NCBI RefSeq assembly: GCF_015706575.1
Contig: NW_024037074.1
Coordinates: forward strand, 31,423,334 to 31,487,333
DNA length: 64,000 nt
Source of the DNA: Patiria miniata
Lineage: Eukaryota > Echinodermata > Asteroidea > Valvatida > Asterinidae
Reading direction: 5' to 3'
Position numbers and translations under genes: made by a program. Below are positions 46,133 to 58,829 of this stretch, piece after piece (within the stretch, counting starts at the first letter, position 1; the number at the start of each line of letters is the position of its first letter). Under the pieces are notes generated by a model. It was not told the origin of the DNA and ran no database searches. It worked only from the letters and a program-made list of their open reading frames with translations.

Positions 46133-46275
46133 ATGTCTCCACGTGCAGACAAAGCACAAGCAAGGTTTGTTGAGTTTAACGGTAGTAGGCCTACAACTAT
46201 ATTAGTGTGCGCGCGGTGTGCGGTAGCGGGAACAAGCTCGTTTGGGAACAAGCTTGACAGCCTTGGTCAAGGCTA
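46133..46275 (+). mobile_element. Single degenerate arm of the foldback element family
   Basis: Matches the right arm of the element at 458-1025: AGACAAAGCACAAGCAAGG, GTGCGGTAGCGGGAACAAGC and the tip AGCCTTGGTCAAGGCTA. No partner arm or target duplication is visible. Confidence 0.75.
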
Positions 46276-46974
46276 GCTTGGCGCTGGAAGATTCGAGCTT
46301 TTAAGCAGGCTTCCCAGTTAAAGTCCATCAAGTAGTAGAAATCTAACCTTTTTGGTTTTAGTGTCAGTACATTTGTTGCGGATTCAGATCTGTCAACGGT
46401 GGTCAACGCATATGCAATGATTTCAATCGTTTGCAATGTATCCGGCCAATCTGCGGTTGTGCGCACCGTGGCCTCCTGTCTGTATTCGGCCATCAAGCAA
46501 GGGTCCAGAACACCATAATTATTATTTTGTTGGCTAGGCAACATGTTTTTTGATCCCGAAGAAGTGGGTCCAACAATTGTCCGCCTCAAATCCTCAAATT
46601 TAACATGAAAAGCAAGGGGAGGCGTGAAAATGCATTGGTTTGGTGAGTTTTGTGGGTGGTGTACGCAATGGTGCCTTTTTTGGCGACGTTAGTAAAAAGC
46701 GATTGGGTTTTAGCGACAATCTCTGGAGCGAGCAACCGAGCATGCGTGTCGACATATAGTGCAAACACAAATAACACATAATAGCATGATTCCCTTTTTG
46801 AATGCTTATCCAAATACTCAATATACCCAATTGCATCGCAGGTTAAGTTGTCTAAAAAAAAAACATTCTCTCGGTTGTGGGGATCGGCAAGAGCACATGA
46901 AATCCAAGCCACTTTTTATAGCGTGCATTTCAAGCGCCAATAGGGCTCAGGTATTGACCGCATTAAATCTCTAG

Positions 46975-47190
46975 TCATAAATACCTAAGTCAGTTTACGC
47001 ATTCCTATTGGTCGAGAGCCCGTCACGTGGCCGGTCTTAAACGGATGATAAAGACATGGCTAGCTGGTCTTAAATACTTTTCCAGTGTCACAATAAAATG
47101 TGGACTCCTAAAAATCCAGTGCCTCTTATCGTTTCATTGGTTGAACGCTCACAATCCTCACGTAGGCATGCACAACACTACCAGGGAGTC
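46975..47190 (+). repeat. Interspersed repeat D, copy 2
   Basis: CATAAATACCTAAGTCAG, GGTCGAGAGCCCGTCACGTG, CTTAAACGGATGATAAAGAC and CCTCACGTAGGCATGC shared with copies at 39800-40030 (inverted) and 63808-63935. Confidence 0.75.
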
Positions 47191-47445
47191 AGAATTTTAT
47201 AGTTCTAAATTCAAAACGCAACGCGCCAGGTGCGTTCTGCGCGACATCGCGCAGAACATGATACGCGCGCGTCAATCTCCATAAAAGGGTTGTTTACATC
47301 TTACTCGCCAGCTGAACATTCCATTATTTTGCAAGAGGGATGTTTCAAAAAGCATAAAGTGAATTTGTTGAACAAAATCGGGATGTTTTGAACGAATTAT
47401 ATGATTTTTTCTTACCGAAAAGGTATTTATGAATGGGAATAAATA

Positions 47446-47588
47446 TGTGCTCCGTCGGTATTTATCACTCTGTTTAAGACCACTTAGAGTCTGGGTGCTG
47501 ATAATTGCTCTCGCCTCCGGCTCGGGTAATTATCAGCACCCAGACTCTAAGTAGTCTTAAACAGAGTGATAAAAACCTCCGAAGCACA
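47446..47588. repeat. Hairpin of about 60-bp arms at the head of the tandem array
   Basis: TTTATCACTCTGTTTAAGAC...GGTGCTGATAATT at 47461-47506 is inverted at 47527-47575 across a 20-base loop. The right arm is the first bases of every array unit; the left arm occurs only here, at the array edge. Confidence 0.85.
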
Positions 47589-49195
47589 AAGATATTCCCT
47601 TATTTACGATGTTTCAGGGGATTTCGGGTAAAGCACTTGATCCATTCCTTTAGTTACAGTCCATCACTTTGCAGCTATCCAAAAAGTAACTGATGTTTAT
47701 AATCATTTTTGAAAAACGTACTAGGTTGAAAGGTAGTAAGGGAACTAAACTCACTGTGAAATTATTGCTGTATAAGACGCATCGTTGGAAAAGTCCGTTA
47801 GTAGTTCGGTTTTTTTTTTATTCGGCGAAGCGCGCGCAAGCGTTGACACGACGCACACACGCGCGCGGTTGCTCAATTCGTCCATCGGATATATCAAGGG
47901 CCGTCCGTGAAATACGAGATGCCGACTGCTTTATTCCCCCCTCCCTGGAAATTTAAAAATGACTATTTGAGCAGTCTCACAACACAAAAAAATTTGCTCG
48001 AGATATAGCTTATGATAACTGCATCTTATAATATTGCTTTCAAGGTAATTGACTCTCACGATACATGTATTGCTTCGAAGTGATCGCACCCCACTTATGG
48101 AATTGCTGACGACAATTGAGCATTATCAAGGGCCGTCCGTGAAATACGAGATGCCGACTGTTTTATTTCCCCTTCCCTGTTCTCATGGAATACACAGTAG
48201 TTCCACCCCCTCCTCCAGTACTCAATGCATACACAGCGGTTCCACCCCCTTCCCCCTCTTCGCATACGCTTTACATTGATACCAAAGGGCAAGCTCGATC
48301 AAGGACCATATAGTTTACCAAAATTCGACTAACTGTGATCGAACCAGGCCCGGTTTAAGTGTCTAGTAGGAACTAGTCACCAGTGTTCCATAGGCCCTAG
48401 ATACTCCGCCCTAGGCACCGGCACCAAATTAATGTTAATGCTATTAAAGTACGGAGCACTGTACAAATAAAGCCAGGCCAGACTGGTATAGGTCCTAGCT
48501 TTTAAGGTTGCAGACCAGTAAATCGGTCCGAAATTGCCTACGCCGGCCAAATCACGATCTCAAAATCTTCAGTATTTGAGCATAATGTGGGCCATGAACT
48601 AGAGGGTTTGTTAAAAAATATGGGTGGAAGCTCTGCACAGGACTTTAAGCTTGTGGTTTCGTTCAATTCGGATGAAATGGGGGAACTAAAAGCGCTCTAT
48701 TTTGCAAAGGAGTGTAAGCATCGTTTTTCAAAATGGCGATGGGCTCTAGGACTATTTTAAAGGGGTAATAACCATATTCGGATGGACATTTCTTCTAAAA
48801 GTCATCAGTTGACCCCACGTAAATTGGAAAGAAAATGAAATATGATGATGTAAGCTTTAATTTGATGTGTGTCACCTTGGAGAGTTGTGAGTATTTTTCC
48901 CGAATTTCTGAAGTAGGAGCATTTATCATTGGGGTCAATGGAAGTTTATTTACTGGTCTGCAACCTGTAAGCCTGTTAGCACGGCAAGGGCGTCGATCGC
49001 TTCTTAGACCTGGGGGGGGGGGTACATACCTGTTTATCTTGATCAAAACTAATGCGAGTGCGAAGCCTAAACGGCGTGGGGTAAAAAAAAAATGGATTAT
49101 AGACGCTTTGTTGTGCGATCTGAGGCAATTTCTGACCACTTTAACCAATTTTTGTTTAGCGAAAGATAATCATTTAAGCATCATTTTTTTATTTC
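47524..49195 (+). repeat. Array unit 1 (shortened, 1672 bp)
   Basis: Lacks about 290 bp relative to the other units. After TTCGTCCATCGGATA the sequence jumps to TATCAAGGGCCGTCCGTGA, a piece that belongs later in the unit, and then back to GGAAATTTAAAAATGAC. The right half of the TTAA element is lost, and the GGGCCGTCCGTGA piece is present twice (47897 and 48130). Confidence 0.8.
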
Positions 49196-51150
49196 GGGTA
49201 ATTATCAGCACCCAGACTCTAAGTAGTCTTAAACAGAGTGATAAAAACCTCCGAAGCACACAGTTATTCCCTTATTCACGATGTTTCAGGGGATTTCGGG
49301 TAAAGCACTTGAGCCATTCCTTTAGTTACAGTCCATCACTTTGCAGCTATCCAAAAAGTAACTGATGTTTATAATTATTTTTGAAAAACGTACTAGGTTG
49401 AAAGATAGTAAGGGAACTAAACTCCCTGAGAAATTATTGCTGTCATTTTTAAGAAATCAACGGAAGAAGGCATATCAAACGATGCGTCTAAAGACGCATC
49501 GTTGGAAAAGTCCGTTAGTAGTTCGGTTTTTTTTTATTCGGTGAAGCGCGCAAGCAATGACACGACGCACACACGCGCGCGGTTGCTCAATTCGTCCATC
49601 GGATAGGTGCGCGACATCGCGTAGCTGCAATCGGCTCAGTAAGAACGTGTCTCGGACGCCTAATTCAGGCCCAATTCAAAACATGATTAAGCAACTTTTG
49701 ATTTGAAATCGAGATCCAAGAATGTTGTTTTTCTCGAAATATACAGCTGAAGATTTTGAGCACTTTTGTTGCTTCAAACGAACAAAATGCACACATTACA
49801 AATGATGGACTGTACCTTTAAGGCACAAAATATTAAGGGCCAATTGAGCAAAAGGGGCATGAAAGTGTATATTCCTAACCGTTCTGCTGCTTGATATGTT
49901 CGTAAGTTGCACTGGAAATTTAAAAATGACTATTTGAGCAGTCTCACAACACAAAAAATTTTGCTCGAGATATAGCTTATGATAACTGCATCTTATAATA
50001 TTGCTTTCAAGGTAATTGCCTCTCACGATACATGTATTGCCTTCGAAGTGATCGCACCCCACTTATGGAATTGCTGACGACAATCGAGCATATCAAGGGC
50101 CGTCCGTGAAATACGAGATGCCGACTGTTTTATTTCCCCTTCCCTGTTCTCATGGAATACGCAGTAGTTCCACCCCCTCCTCCAGTACTCAATGCATACA
50201 CAGCGGTTCCACCCCCTTCCCCCTCTTCGCATACGCATTACATTGATACCAAAGGGCAAGCTCGATCAAGGACCATATAGTTTACCAAAATTCGACTAAC
50301 TGTGATCGAACCAGGCCCGGTTTAAGTGTCTAGTAGGAACTAGTCACCAGTGTTCCATAGGCCCTAGATACTCCGCCCTAGGCACCGGCACCAAATTAAT
50401 GTTAATGCTATTAAAGTACGGAGCACTGTACAAATAAAGCCAGGCCAGACTGGTATAGGTCCTAGCTTTTAAGGTTGCAGACCAGTAAATCGGTCCGAAA
50501 TTGCCTACGCCGGCCAAATCACGATCTCAAAATCTTCAGTATTTGAGCATAATGTGGGCCATGAACTAGAGGGTTTGTTAAAAAATATGGGTGGAAGCTC
50601 TGCACAGGACTTTGAGCTTGTAGTTCCGTTCAATTCGGATGAAATGGGGGAACTAAAAGCGCTCTATTTTGCAAAGGAGTGTAAGCATCGTTTTTCAAAA
50701 TGGCGATGGGCTCTAGGACTATTTTAAGGGGTAATAATCATATTCGGATTGAAATTTCTTCTAAAAGTCATCAGTTGACCCCACGTAAATTGGAAAGAAA
50801 ATGAAATATGATGATGTAAGCTTTAATTTGATGTGTGTCACCTTGGAGAGTTGTGAGTATTTTTCCCGAATTTCTGAAGTAGGAGCATTTATCATTGGGG
50901 TCAATGGAAGTTTATTTACTGGTCTGCAACCTGTGAGCCTGTCAAGGGCGTCGATCGCTTCTCAGACCTGGGGGGGGGTACATACCTGTTTATCTTGATC
51001 AAAACTAATGCGAGTGCGAAGCCTAAACGGCGTGGGGTAAAAAAAAATGGATTATAGACGCTTTGTTGTGCGATCTGAGGCAATTTCTGACCACTTTAAC
51101 CAATTTTTGTTTAGCGAAAGATCATCATTTAAGCATCATTTTTTAATTTC
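49196..51150 (+). repeat. Array unit 2 (1955 bp)
   Basis: Complete unit. The TTAA-family element runs from about 49322 to 49821 (AGTTACAGTCCATCA to TGATGGACTGTACCT) and holds the GATGCGTCTAAAGACGCATC palindrome near 49480. Confidence 0.88.
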
Positions 51151-53112
51151 GGGTAATTATCAGCACCCAGACTCTAAGTAGTCTTAAACAGAGTGATAAA
51201 AACCTCCGAAGCACACAGTTATTCCCTTATTTACGATGTTTCATGGGAATTTCGGGTAAAGCACTTGATCCATTCCTTTAGTTACAGTCCATCACTTTGC
51301 AGCTATCCAAAAAATAACTGATGTTTATAATTATTTTTGAAAAACGTACCAGATTGAAAGATAGTAAGGGAACTAAACTCCCTGTGAAATTATTGCTGTC
51401 ATTTTTAAGAAATCAACGGAAGAAGGCATATCAAACGATGCGTCTAAAGACGCATCGTTGGAAAAGTCCGTTAGTAGTTCGGTTTTTTTTTATTCGGCGA
51501 AGCGCGTGCAAGCGTTAACACGACGCACACTAGCGCGCGGTTGCTCAATTCGTCCATCGGATAGGTGCGCGACATCGCGTAGCTGCAATCGGCTCAGTGA
51601 GAACGTGTCTCAGACGCCTAATTCAGGCCCAATTCAAAACATGATTAAGCAACTTTTGATTTGAAATCGAGATCCAAGAATGTTGTTTTTCTCGAAATAT
51701 ACAGCTGAAGATTTTGAGCACTTTTGTTGCTTCAAACGAACAAAATGCACACATTACAAATGATGGACTGTACCTTTAAGGCACAAAATACTAAGGGCCA
51801 AATTGAGCAAAAGGGGCATGAAAGTGTATATTCCTAACCGTTCTGCTGCTTGATATGTTCGTAAGTTGCACTGGAAATTTAAAAATGACTATTTGAGCAG
51901 TCTCACAACACAAAAAACTTTGCTCGAGATATAGCTTATAATAACTGCATCTTATAATATTGCTTTCAAGGTAATTGCCTCTCACGATACATGTATTGCC
52001 TTCGAAGTGATCGCACCCTACTTATGGAATTGCTGACGACAATCGAGCATATCAAGGGCCGTCCGTGAAATACGAGATGCCGACTGTTTTATTTCCCCTT
52101 CCCTGTTCTCATGGAATACACAGTAGTTCCACCCCCTCCTCCAGTACTCAATGCATACACAGCGGTTCCACCCCCTTCCCCCTCTTCGCATACGCATTAC
52201 ATTGATACCAAAGGGCAAGCTCGATCAAGGACCATATAGTTTACCAAAATTCGACTAACTGTGATCGAACCAGGCCCGGTTTAAGTGTCTAGTAGGAACT
52301 AGTCACCAGTGTTCCATAGGCCCTAGATACTCCGCCCTAGGCACCGGCACCAAATTAATGTTAATGCTATTAAAGTACGGAGCACTGTACAAATAAAGCC
52401 AGGCCAGACTGGTATAGGTCCTAGCTTTTAAGGTTGCAGACCAGTAAATCGGTCCGAAATTGCCTACGCCGGCCAAATCACGATCTCAAAATCTTCAGTA
52501 TTTGAGCATAATGTGGGCCATGAACTAGAGGGTTTGTTAAAAAATATGGGTGGAAGCTCTGCACAGGACTTTGAGCTTGTAGTTCCGTTCAATTCGGATG
52601 AAATGGGGGAACTAAAAGCGCTCTATTTTGCAAAGGAGTGTAAGCATCGTTTTTCAAAATGGCGATGGGCTCTAGGACTATTTTAAGGGGTAATAATCAT
52701 ATTCGGATTGAAATTTCTTCTAAAAGTCATCAGTTGACCCCACGTAAATTGGAAAGAAAATGAAATATGATGATGTAAGCTTTAATTTGATGTGTGTCAC
52801 CTTGGAGAGTTGTGAGTATTTTTCCCGAATTTCTGAAGTAGGAGCATTTATCATTGGGGTCAATGGAAGTTTATTTACTGGTCTGCAACCTGTAAGCCTG
52901 TCAAGGGCGTCGATCGCTTCTCAGACCTGGGGGGGGGGGGTACATACCTGTTTATCTTGATCAAAACTAATGCGAGTGCGAAGCCTAAACGGCGTGGGGT
53001 AAAAAAAAATGGATTATAGACGCTTTGTTGTGCGATCTGAGGCAATTTCTGACCACTTTAACCAATTTTTGTTTAGCGAAAGATCATCATTTAAGCATCA
53101 TTTTTTAATTTC
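51151..53112 (+). repeat. Array unit 3 (1962 bp)
   Basis: Complete unit, TTAA-family element at about 51280-51778. Differs from units 2 and 4 by scattered substitutions and G-run length. Confidence 0.88.
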
Positions 53113-55077
53113 GGGTAATTATCAGCACCCAGACTCTAAGTAGTCTTAAACAGAGTGATAAAAACCTCCGAAGCACACAGTTATTCCCTTATTTACGATG
53201 TTTCATGGGAATTTCGGGTAAAGCACTTGATCCATTCCTTTAGTTACAGTCCATCACTTTGCAGCTATCCAAAAAGTAACTGATGTTTATAATTATTTTT
53301 GAAAAACGTACTAGATTGAAAGATAGTAAGGGAACTAGACTCCCTGTGAAATTATTGCTGTCATTTTTAAGAAATCAACGGAAGAAGGCATATCAAACGA
53401 TGCGTCTAAAGACGCATCGTTGGAAAAGTCCGTTAGTAGTTCGGGTTTTTTTTATTCGGCGAAGCGCGTGCAAGCGTTAACACGACGCACACTAGCGCGC
53501 GGTTGCTCAATTCGTCCATCGGATAGGTGCGCGACATCGCATAGCTGCAATCGGCTCAGTGAGAACGTGTCTCGGACGCCTAATTCAGGCCCAATTCAAA
53601 ACATGATTAAGCAACTTTTGATTTGAAATCGAGATCCAAGAATGTTGTTTTTTTCGAAATATACAGCTGAAGATTTTGAGCACTTTTGTTGCTTCAAACG
53701 AACAAAATGCACACATTACAAATGATGGACTGTATCTTTAAGGCACAAAATACTAAGGGCCAAATTGAGCAAAAGGGGCATGAAAGTGTATATTCCTAAC
53801 CGTTCTGCTGCTTGATATGTTCGTAAGTTGCACTGGAAATTTAAAAATGACTATTTGAGCAGTCTCACAACACAAAAAATTTTGCTCGAGATATAGCTTA
53901 TAATAACTGCATCTTATAATATTGCTTTCAAGGTAATTGACTCTCACGATACATGTATTGCCTTCGAAGTAATCGCACCCCACTTATGGAATTGCTGACG
54001 ACAATTGAGCATATCAAGGGCCGTCCGTGAAATACGAGATGCCGACTGTTTTATTTCCCCTTCCCTGTTCTCATGGAATACACAGTAGTTCCACCCCCTC
54101 CTCCAGTACTCAATGCATACACAGCGGTTCCACCCCCTTCCCCCTCTTCGCATACGCATTACATTGATACCAAAGGGCAAGCTCGATCAAGGACCATATA
54201 GTTTACCAAAATTCGACTAACTGTGATCGAACCAGGCCCGGTTTAAGTGTCTAGTAGGAACTAGTCACCAGTGTTCCATAGGCCCTAGATACTCCGCCCT
54301 AGGCACCGGCACCAAATTAATGTTAATGCTATTAAAGTACGGAGCACTGTACAAATAAAGCCAGGCCAGACTGGTATAGGTCCTAGCTTTTAAGGTTGCA
54401 GACCAGTAAATCGGTCCGAAATTGCCTACGCCGGCCAAATCACGATCTCAAAATCTTCAGTATTTGAGCATAATGTGGGCCATGAACTAGAGGGTTTGTT
54501 AAAAAATATGGGTGGAAGCTCTGCACAGGACTTTGAGCTTGTAGTTCCGTTCCATTCGGATGAAATGGGGGAACTAAAAGCGCTCTATTTTGCAAAGGAG
54601 TGTAAGCATCGTTTTTCAAAATGGCGATGGGCTCTAGGACTATTTTAAGGGGTAATAATCATATTCGGATTGAAATTTCTTCTAAAAGTCATCAGTTGAC
54701 CCCACGTAAATTGGAAAGAAAATGAAATATGATGATGTAAGCTTTAATTTGATGTGTGTCACCTTGGAGAGTTGTGAGTATTTTTCCCGAATTTCTGAAG
54801 TAGGAGCATTTATCATTGGGGTCAATGGAAGTTTATTTACTGGTCTGCAACCTGTAAGCCTGTTAGCACGGCAAGGGCGTCGATCGCTTCTCAGACCTGG
54901 GGGGGGGGGGTACATACCTGTTTATCTTGATCAAAACTAATGCGAGTGCGAAGCTTAAACGGCGTGGGGTAAAAAAAAATGGATTATAGACGCTTTGTTG
55001 TGCGATCTGAGGCAATTTCTGACCACTTTAACCAATTTTTGTTTAGCGAAAGATCATCATTTAAGCATCATTTTTTA
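53113..55077 (+). repeat. Array unit 4 (1965 bp)
   Basis: Complete unit, TTAA-family element at about 53242-53741. Homology breaks at ATTTTTTA before AGTTGGGAGTC, in the place where the next unit would begin. Confidence 0.88.
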
Positions 55078-55631
55078 GTTGGGAGTCTTGAATCGGCTAT
55101 TCTAAGCTATAGAAGCAAATTTCTGCCATTTTTTTTTTCGGGGACGAAAATAGTAGGGGGAACGATATTCTCTCGTCCCCCACCGATCGACGCCCATATT
55201 GGCACCGTGCTTCAGAACGGACTTTACACGTACATTTTATACGTAGGGCCTACATGTGATGCTGTACAGCGTCAGTTGGTGAAATCGAAAATTCTTAGAG
55301 AGACCCTAAAGCTTTAAAAAAAAAAAAATTCTGCTTGTGTGAGTTTGTATCTGCTTTCAATAAGGGACATAAAACAAAAGAGGACAATAGGGTCCCTAAT
55401 TCCCGAGAGATCCCCGAAAGAGGGACAACATGGGTTCCCCGGTTGAAGGCAAATACACACTTGTGTGTTTGTGGGTAGGCCTCTCAGTTTTATGGCACAC
55501 TGCAGCATTTTCTTTGGCCCCCGAGTTGTCCGTAGGCCTCCGAATTGTTCGTAGGCCTACGGTGCCTACTGTGCTCATTAGATAATCCGGGCCTGGATCG
55601 AGCGCACGCTAGTCGAAAATGGTTGTGTAAA

Positions 55632-56682
55632 AGCTGAAGTCCATCATTTGCAGCCATCCGAAAAGTAACTGGCGTAATTATTGTTGAAAAACATACTTGG
55701 TTGAAAGATAGTAAGGGGACTAAACTCCCTGTGAAATCATTTTTTTCTGGCAAGCTGTCATTTTGAAGTAATCTACGAAAGAAGGCCTTTCCAACGGTGC
55801 GTCTTAAAGCTATAGTCCATCATTTGCAGCCATCCGAAAAAAGTATTTGGCGTATTATTGTTGAAAAACATACTTGGTTAAAAGATAGTAAGTGGACTAA
55901 ATTCCCTGTGAAATTAATCTTCCTGGCAAGCTATCATCAACGAAAGAAGGCCTTTTCAACGGTGCGTCTTAAGACGCACCGTAGGGAAATTTAAATTAGT
56001 AGTTCGTTTTGTTATTGGGCGCAGCGCGCAAAAGCTTTGGCACGACGCACAGGCGCGCGCGGTTGCTATAATTCGTCGGATCATTGCGCAACATCGCGTA
56101 TAGCTGCAATTCAAAACAATTCAAAACATGATTCGGCAACTTGTGATTTGAAATTGAGATCCTTGAATGCTGTTTTTCTCGGAATAAACAGCTGAACCTG
56201 AGCTGAAACTTCATCAGGTTAGTTGTTCAGTATCCTTCATTAGATTTTGGACACTTTTATTGCTTCAAACGAACAAAATGCACAAATTACAAATGATGGA
56301 CTATATCTTTAAGACGCACCGTAGGAAAATTTAAATTAGTAGTTCGTTTTGTTATTCGGCGAAGCGCGCGCAAACATTGGCACGACGCACACGCCCGCGC
56401 GGGTGCTATAATTCGTCGGATCAGTGCGCGACATCGCGTATAGCTGCAATCGGCTCAGTGAGAACGCATCTCGGGCGTTGAATTCAGGCCCAATTCAAAA
56501 CATGATTCAGCAACTTTTGATTTGAAATTGAGATCCTAGAATGTTGTTTTTCTCTAAATATACAGCTGAAGCTGAGCTGAAACTTCATCAGATTAGTTGT
56601 TCAGTATCCTTCATTACTATTTGAACACTTTTGTTGCTTCAAACGAACACAATTCAAAAATTACAAATGATTGACTATATCT
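55632..56682 (+). mobile_element. TTAA-family element, outer copy split by a second copy
   Basis: Left end AGCTGAAGTCCATCATTTG, right end CAAATGATTGACTATATCT followed by TTAA (56683-56686). It is interrupted at its central palindrome GTGCGTCTTAAGACGCAC by a complete copy of the same family (55808-56308). Left flank is TAAA, one base off TTAA. Confidence 0.85.
55808..56308 (+). mobile_element. TTAA-family element, inner complete copy (501 bp)
   Basis: Ends AGCTATAGTCCATCATTTG and CAAATGATGGACTATATCT, flanked by TTAA on both sides (55804-55807, 56309-56312). A TTAA duplication is the mark of piggyBac and Kolobok elements. No transposase frame; a MITE. The centre again has a GTGCGTCTTAAGACGCAC palindrome with TTAA in the middle. 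Confidence 0.9.
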
Positions 56683-56689
56683 TTAAGAA

Positions 56690-58458
56690 ACGGAAACATT
56701 AACAGTTGAACAACTTGTGCTACCGCCATTTTCTCAGGGTCGTTGACATTGCAATAGTTCGACTAGAGTCAGTTAACTGTACAAACATCATGGTGTACGT
56801 GTACATCTACACGCATTTCAAAGCATCGTTGCGCTACGCTGGCCACGCTAATGGAAACAGTCTTATTTAGTAATGGCGCGGGCTCTGAAGTTTACCGACC
56901 TATAAAGGAGTCGGCTGGCGGTGGAACAGGAAAGATAAATTTTGCGGGCGAAAGGCACAGTGTTTATAACTATTTTATTGTATTTTCGATGCATACAAAT
57001 TGGAAATTTTAGGTATTTCATATTTGTTTCATGGCATATATTTAAAAACAGATTATTGTCTGGGTATGTACGCATTGGCTTATACCCCCTTATCCCTGTA
57101 CGCGTGGTGCATGCAATATTATTAACAACCCATCCCACCACCCCCGCTTTCGTGCGTACGTACTCTATGCTTTATGCAATAATGGCATTTTATTTCTTTG
57201 CTTTCAAGGATTGCCTCTCATGATATTGCTTATAGTAATTATTTAATGGTATTTCTTATGATAAATGCAGTATCCGGAGCCAGCTAGCTTCGGATGGGAA
57301 GAAGGGTTACAATAATTTAAAAAAAAATAAAGTCCTGCGAGCGGAAACAAGAAGTATTGGCTAATTAGAATAAAAGGCTGTAAATGCAATTCTTGTTAAC
57401 CTTTTTGTTCAGTCATGTTACCTTCCAGCTTGGCCAGTTCTGCATTTTGTGCTCATCGCCATAGGCACCGCTTAACCCTCTTAACATGCACCAAATATGA
57501 CACAAGTAAGAGGTATAAAATACATTTCATTTTACTCAATATTGAGCAACAATTACAGAATCGTTGTACTCACCAATTTTACTCAGCAAATAAATCCACT
57601 TTTTTCTGGATGGAGTGTGCATTTTTAATACAGATATTAATATCACAATTTGCAAAATTCCATTATAGTTAAGCTGCTTAGGTCAAAATGTTTCACTTTA
57701 TGGTAAAATTGCAGTGTCCTTGCACTGCAATTTCCTTAAATTATATTAAATTCCTTCTGTAACGGTTTTTGTCCATTTGTGGTAAAACCACTGTGTGGTA
57801 AAAGCATGAAATGTGGCACGCGGAAGCGAAATGGGCTAGAAATCATTTTAACATCGGGAGCCATCCTGGATGTGGCCCATTTTTTGAGGGTGGAGCTTGA
57901 TTTAAAAAAATGGGGGTGCAAACAATACAAACTCATAAAAACTGTATTTAACATCCGTTTTCCTTTTTCTATGCTTTGAAATCAAGTTAAACATAAAATA
58001 AGAAATTCTAGCATTAAACACCTGTTATTTTCAACCCATTTTGTGGGCGTGATCTAAATGTGTAAAAGAGGCGGTATATATTAGCAGTTTGGTTCTAATA
58101 TGGAAAACACCATTCGGTTTGGTTGGCAAAATCCACAGTCTTGTGAAGGTTAGTCCGGTACTTCTGTCTTAACTTATTCTCTACGATAAGGCTTGCGGTT
58201 TTTGCCGAAGTCAATTTAGCATGTACCACTTGGTGCTTGTTTGTAATAGGGCGCAGACCGGTAACTCGACTACCATAGACATCAGTGATATTTACGCGAA
58301 CTTCCAAACATCATTTAAAATACTCAAAACTCTCCAGAGTGTTTGAGACACCCATCAAAGCTTATTTCATGATCTTTCATTTTCAGTGTAATTTTGGGTG
58401 GTAATCCGATGACTTTTGGGAGAAAATTCCATGCAACAATGTTCATCCCCTTAAAGAA
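56690..58458. other. Gene-free stretch
   Basis: No exon recognised. A 70-residue frame on the minus strand at 58307-58095 looks protein-like in composition, but no family was recognised and it has no splice context. Confidence 0.4.
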
Positions 58459-58829
58459 TAGTCCGTGGGCTATGGGGGGGGGGGGGGTCCCAGTGCACCC
58501 CCCCCCCTCCCGAACCCATCGCCACCGATATTTTTTTGATCCTTTGCATGTCCCCAATAGGAAAAAAGATGTTAACAGTGAAAATTTAGGGATGCTCTCT
58601 CTCAGGAAGCCAATTATTGGAATGGCCTATGATTGAGCTTAGAAGGCATTTTCTTATAGCATTAGGGTTCGAAGGGGACGAAACAAAATGCCATAACCTG
58701 AGCAGACCTTAACCAATCTTAATCAAACTCAGCACACTTATTTTTCATGAATAGATCTTTCAAACAATATCTTTGATTGACATGGAACTAACTATAGAGG
58801 GCGCTACGGTCAAACGAAATATATATACA
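58459..58829 (+). repeat. Left arm of a long inverted repeat
   Basis: About 370 bp, inverted at 61468-61838. Shared tracts include AGTCCGTGG, TGTCCCCAATAGGAAAAAA, AGGGATGCTCTCTCTCAGGA, CCTATGATTGAGCTTAGAAG and GTCAAACGAAATATATATAC. A G run and a C run near its outer end are also mirrored. Confidence 0.85.

Larger units (their letters stand above)
47524..55077 (+). repeat. Tandem array: four units of about 1.96 kb
   Basis: GGGTAATTATCAGCACCCAG recurs at 47524, 49196, 51151 and 53113. Spacings are 1672, 1955 and 1962 bp, and the last unit ends at about 55077. Units are very similar, differing mostly in G or A run length and single bases. Each contains one copy of the TTAA-element family followed by about 1.4 kb of other sequence. 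Open frames shared by the units on either strand change with G-run length and show no domain, so coding is not supported. Recent amplification is inferred from the high similarity. Confidence 0.9.

Noticed and set aside
48795..55317. Open frames repeated in each array unit on both strands (about 65-176 residues)
   Set aside because: They recur only because the units are near-identical; G- and A-run changes shift the frame between units and no domain or splice context is seen.
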